From positions 62,001-126,000 of the forward strand of contig JAFLTO010000001.1 of NCBI GenBank assembly GCA_022510425.1: a stretch of 64,000 nucleotides of DNA, given 5' to 3'. The stretch's first letter is position 1. The number at the start of each line of letters is the position of its first letter. Both the position numbers and the translations under genes were made by a program. Source of the DNA: Muribaculaceae bacterium (GTDB taxonomy: Bacteria; Bacteroidota; Bacteroidia; Bacteroidales; Muribaculaceae). Shown piece by piece: positions 62,120 to 64,000 of the stretch. The notes under the pieces were generated by a model that was not told where the DNA came from, did no database searches, and saw only the letters and a list, made by a program, of their open reading frames with translations.

Positions 62120-64000
62120 ACTCTTTGAACTTGTTTCACACCTTTCACGGTTGTAATCTTTTTTACCAATCCGTTAAGTTTCTTGATATCTTTTACAGCT
62201 ACTACTAAAACTCCTTGGAAAGTTCCGTCATTACTGTCAACCGAAATATTTCTTAAATTGACACCGTTTTCTTTAGATATTACAGAAGTTATATTTGCAA
62301 CAATACCGATATCATCTTTTCCGGTAATTTTCAAAGTTGCCGGAAGCATATCTCCGTCTACTCCGCTCCATGTGGCATTGATGATGCGATAAGGATATCT
62401 TTCTCTGATATTATTTGCGTTAGGACAATCTTTACGATGAATTTTTACCGTTCCGTCAGAAGATATGAAACCAAAAACCTCATCTCCATAGATAGGGTTA
62501 CAGCATTTGGCATATTTATAACTTAACCCATTAATACTTTTGTCCCCTATTTTAATAATCTCTTCAGACTCCTCTGAATGTGAGTTATCCTGCAACTGGA
62601 AACCCTCGGCCGAAACTCTGGTTGATTCATTTTTTGGTCGTGTTTCATCCAGATATGTTGAGAGGAACTTTCCAGGATCGATTTTACCATCGGCCATATC
62701 CGCGAAAAAGTCATTGGCATGTTTATATCCGTTTTTCGCAAGATACTTCATGAAAACAGATTCTTCTATTTCAACTTTTCTGTTTTTTGCTCTTCGGTTG
62801 AAAAGCTCTTTTCCTAAGTCGGCCTTGCGGATTGTTTCCTCATTAAGAGTCTGTTTAATTTTGTTTCTTGCCTTAGAGGAAACTACAATATTTAGCCAGT
62901 CTTTCTTTGGGGATTGGGTTGTAGAAGTAAGGATTTCAACAGTATCCCCATTAGAAATTTTATAAGTTATCTTACGGTGTTGTCCATTGACAACTCCACC
63001 GGTACAATGAGCACCTACATTAGAATGGATCAGAAACGCAAAATCAAGCACTGTTGCTCCGGCAGGCAGTCTGAAAAGATCACCTTTTGGAGTGAATGCA
63101 AAGACTTCCTTTCCATACACATCCTTCTTCATATCTTTCATCAGCTGCATTGGACCCGACTCGGCTGTCTCAAGAATGTCTCGTATATTGTTCATCCATT
63201 GATCGGAGGAATCGCCTTTCACCCCTTTATATCTCCAATGTGCAGCAAGTCCCTTTTCAGCCACAAGATCCATCCTTTTAGTGCGGAATTGCACCTCCAC
63301 CCATTTTGAATCAGGTCCCATCACCGTGGCATGAAGACTTTCATACCCATTACTTTTAGGTATAGTGATCCAATCTCTCATACGGGCCGGATTTGCTGTA
63401 TACATATCGGCCAAAATTGAATAAGCAAGCCAACAATCACTCTTCTCTTTCTCAAGAGGGGTGTCTATAATCACACGTATTGCAAAGAGATCGTAGATGC
63501 CGGGTAAATCCACCTTCTGTTTCTTCATCTTGTTCCAAATGGAAGAAATAGATTTGGTACGACCCTTAATATCGAAAGTTATGCCGGCAACCTCCAGTTT
63601 TTCCTTCACAGGATCGATGAAAGCCTTTATATATGCGTCTCTTTCTCTTTTTGTTGCGTTTAATTTTTTTGCAATTTGGGTATAGATTTCCCGATTAGTA
63701 TATTTTAAAGATAAATCTTCAAGTTCGCTTTTAATCTTATATAAACCGAGCCTATGAGCAAGCTGTGCATAAAGATAATTTGCCTCAAAAGCCACATCTC
63801 TTACCCAATTGTCGTCAGGATGATTGTTGATCATTCTCATCAGGGCAAGATTCCTAACAATCATTATTATGATAACTCGAATATCATCGGCTAAAGCTAA
63901 CAAAAGCCCCCGAAAGTTATCCTGGTTTACAACATTGTTTTTGTTAGAAAACCTATCTACCGACTCAAGGCCGGTTAATAATCCTGCAATATCTTCTCCC
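62116..64000 (-). CDS. RelA/SpoT family (p)ppGpp synthetase, 5' end outside window
   Basis: 628 codons visible; the N-terminus lies beyond base 64000, and the open frame continues to the edge. Order: end of the HD domain, synthetase with GRTKS, IYDLFAIRVI, KSNGYESLH and WVEVQFRT, a TGS domain (AFTPKGDLFRLPAGATVLDFA), a conserved CCNPIYGD zinc-finger segment, and a C-terminal ACT domain. In the HD domain the usual ADRLHNMR is IVRNLALMR, so the hydrolase is probably dead and this is the synthesis-only RelA type. Confidence 0.92.
   Translation of the reverse strand, partial: GEDIAGLLTGLESVDRFSNKNNVVNQDNFRGLLLALADDIRVIIIMIVRNLALMRMINNHPDDNWVRDVAFEANYLYAQLAHRLGLYKIKSELEDLSLKYTNREIYTQIAKKLNATKRERDAYIKAFIDPVKEKLEVAGITFDIKGRTKSISSIWNKMKKQKVDLPGIYDLFAIRVIIDTPLEKEKSDCWLAYSILADMYTANPARMRDWITIPKSNGYESLHATVMGPDSKWVEVQFRTKRMDLVAEKGLAAHWRYKGVKGDSSDQWMNNIRDILETAESGPMQLMKDMKKDVYGKEVFAFTPKGDLFRLPAGATVLDFAFLIHSNVGAHCTGGVVNGQHRKITYKISNGDTVEILTSTTQSPKKDWLNIVVSSKARNKIKQTLNEETIRKADLGKELFNRRAKNRKVEIEESVFMKYLAKNGYKHANDFFADMADGKIDPGKFLSTYLDETRPKNESTRVSAEGFQLQDNSHSEESEEIIKIGDKSINGLSYKYAKCCNPIYGDEVFGFISSDGTVKIHRKDCPNANNIRERYPYRIINATWSGVDGDMLPATLKITGKDDIGIVANITSVISKENGVNLRNISVDSNDGTFQGVLVVAVKDIKKLNGLVKKITTVKGVKQVQRV

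Overview
This window reads as a piece of ordinary chromosome from a member of the Bacteroidota, most likely order Bacteroidales. Three things point there. Many promoters fit the Bacteroidota pattern TTTG (or TTG), 18-20 bases, TAnnTTTG. Start codons show no consistent Shine-Dalgarno sequence. Many proteins belong to families typical of the phylum (DUF4923, DUF6377, DUF4494, DUF4492, DUF4270, DUF4301, DUF6150). Base composition looks AT-rich, roughly 40% GC by eye. No rRNA, insertion sequence, CRISPR array or intact prophage was seen.

Layout. 1-5585 (-): glycine cleavage operon gcvT-gcvH-gcvPA-gcvPB-lpd with a two-chain P-protein. 5704-10160 (-): glycogen branching enzyme, a DUF4923 protein and a membrane-tethered DUF6377 regulator. 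10439-15268 (+): a WecA-like sugar-phosphate transferase, a DegT sugar aminotransferase and an outer-membrane patatin. 15225-20200: ApbE, DJ-1, YigZ, YjjG, a 29-residue basic ribosomal-type protein and RNase G. 20145-25709 (-): cytochrome bd oxidase operon (DUF4492-cydA-cydB) running into two chromate-transporter halves and folC. 25859-32742 (+): DUF4494, YggS, an MFS permease, a small lipoprotein, tRNA-Pro, holB, a nucleotidyltransferase and galE. 32772-35345 (-): ffh, panD, panC. 35547-41569 (+): a truncated GT5 protein, a DUF4270 lipoprotein, CapA, an ABC-F ATPase and an alpha/beta hydrolase without its serine. 41667-44290 (-): Dabb, RidA, tRNA-Thr, gdhA and a candidate small RNA. 44475-54859 (+): degenerate M23 protein, dxr, rseP, rlmI, DPP III, an ABC exporter pair and HtrA. 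55229-59200: Ca2+ P-type ATPase, a DUF6150 repeat protein, an eroded stretch and tRNA-Ser. 59328-64000 (-): tyrosine phosphatase, DUF4301, a lipoprotein and a RelA-type protein.

The genes are mostly housekeeping: one-carbon metabolism, glycogen, respiration, pantothenate, isoprenoids, envelope proteolysis and the stringent response. I found no large undescribed system. The best leads are smaller. One is a structured candidate RNA with mutually exclusive pairings and its own terminator upstream of gdhA. Several conserved-looking proteins have lost catalytic residues (ABC-F site 2, the hydrolase serine, M23 zinc ligands, the GT5 donor site, the RSH hydrolase motif). Palindromes sit on the -33 region of the gcv and glgB promoters. 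A tRNA-Thr/ridA transcript is likely, and a decayed segment abuts the 3' end of tRNA-Ser.

All statements come from reading the sequence. Family names are recognised from memory of motifs, not from a search.
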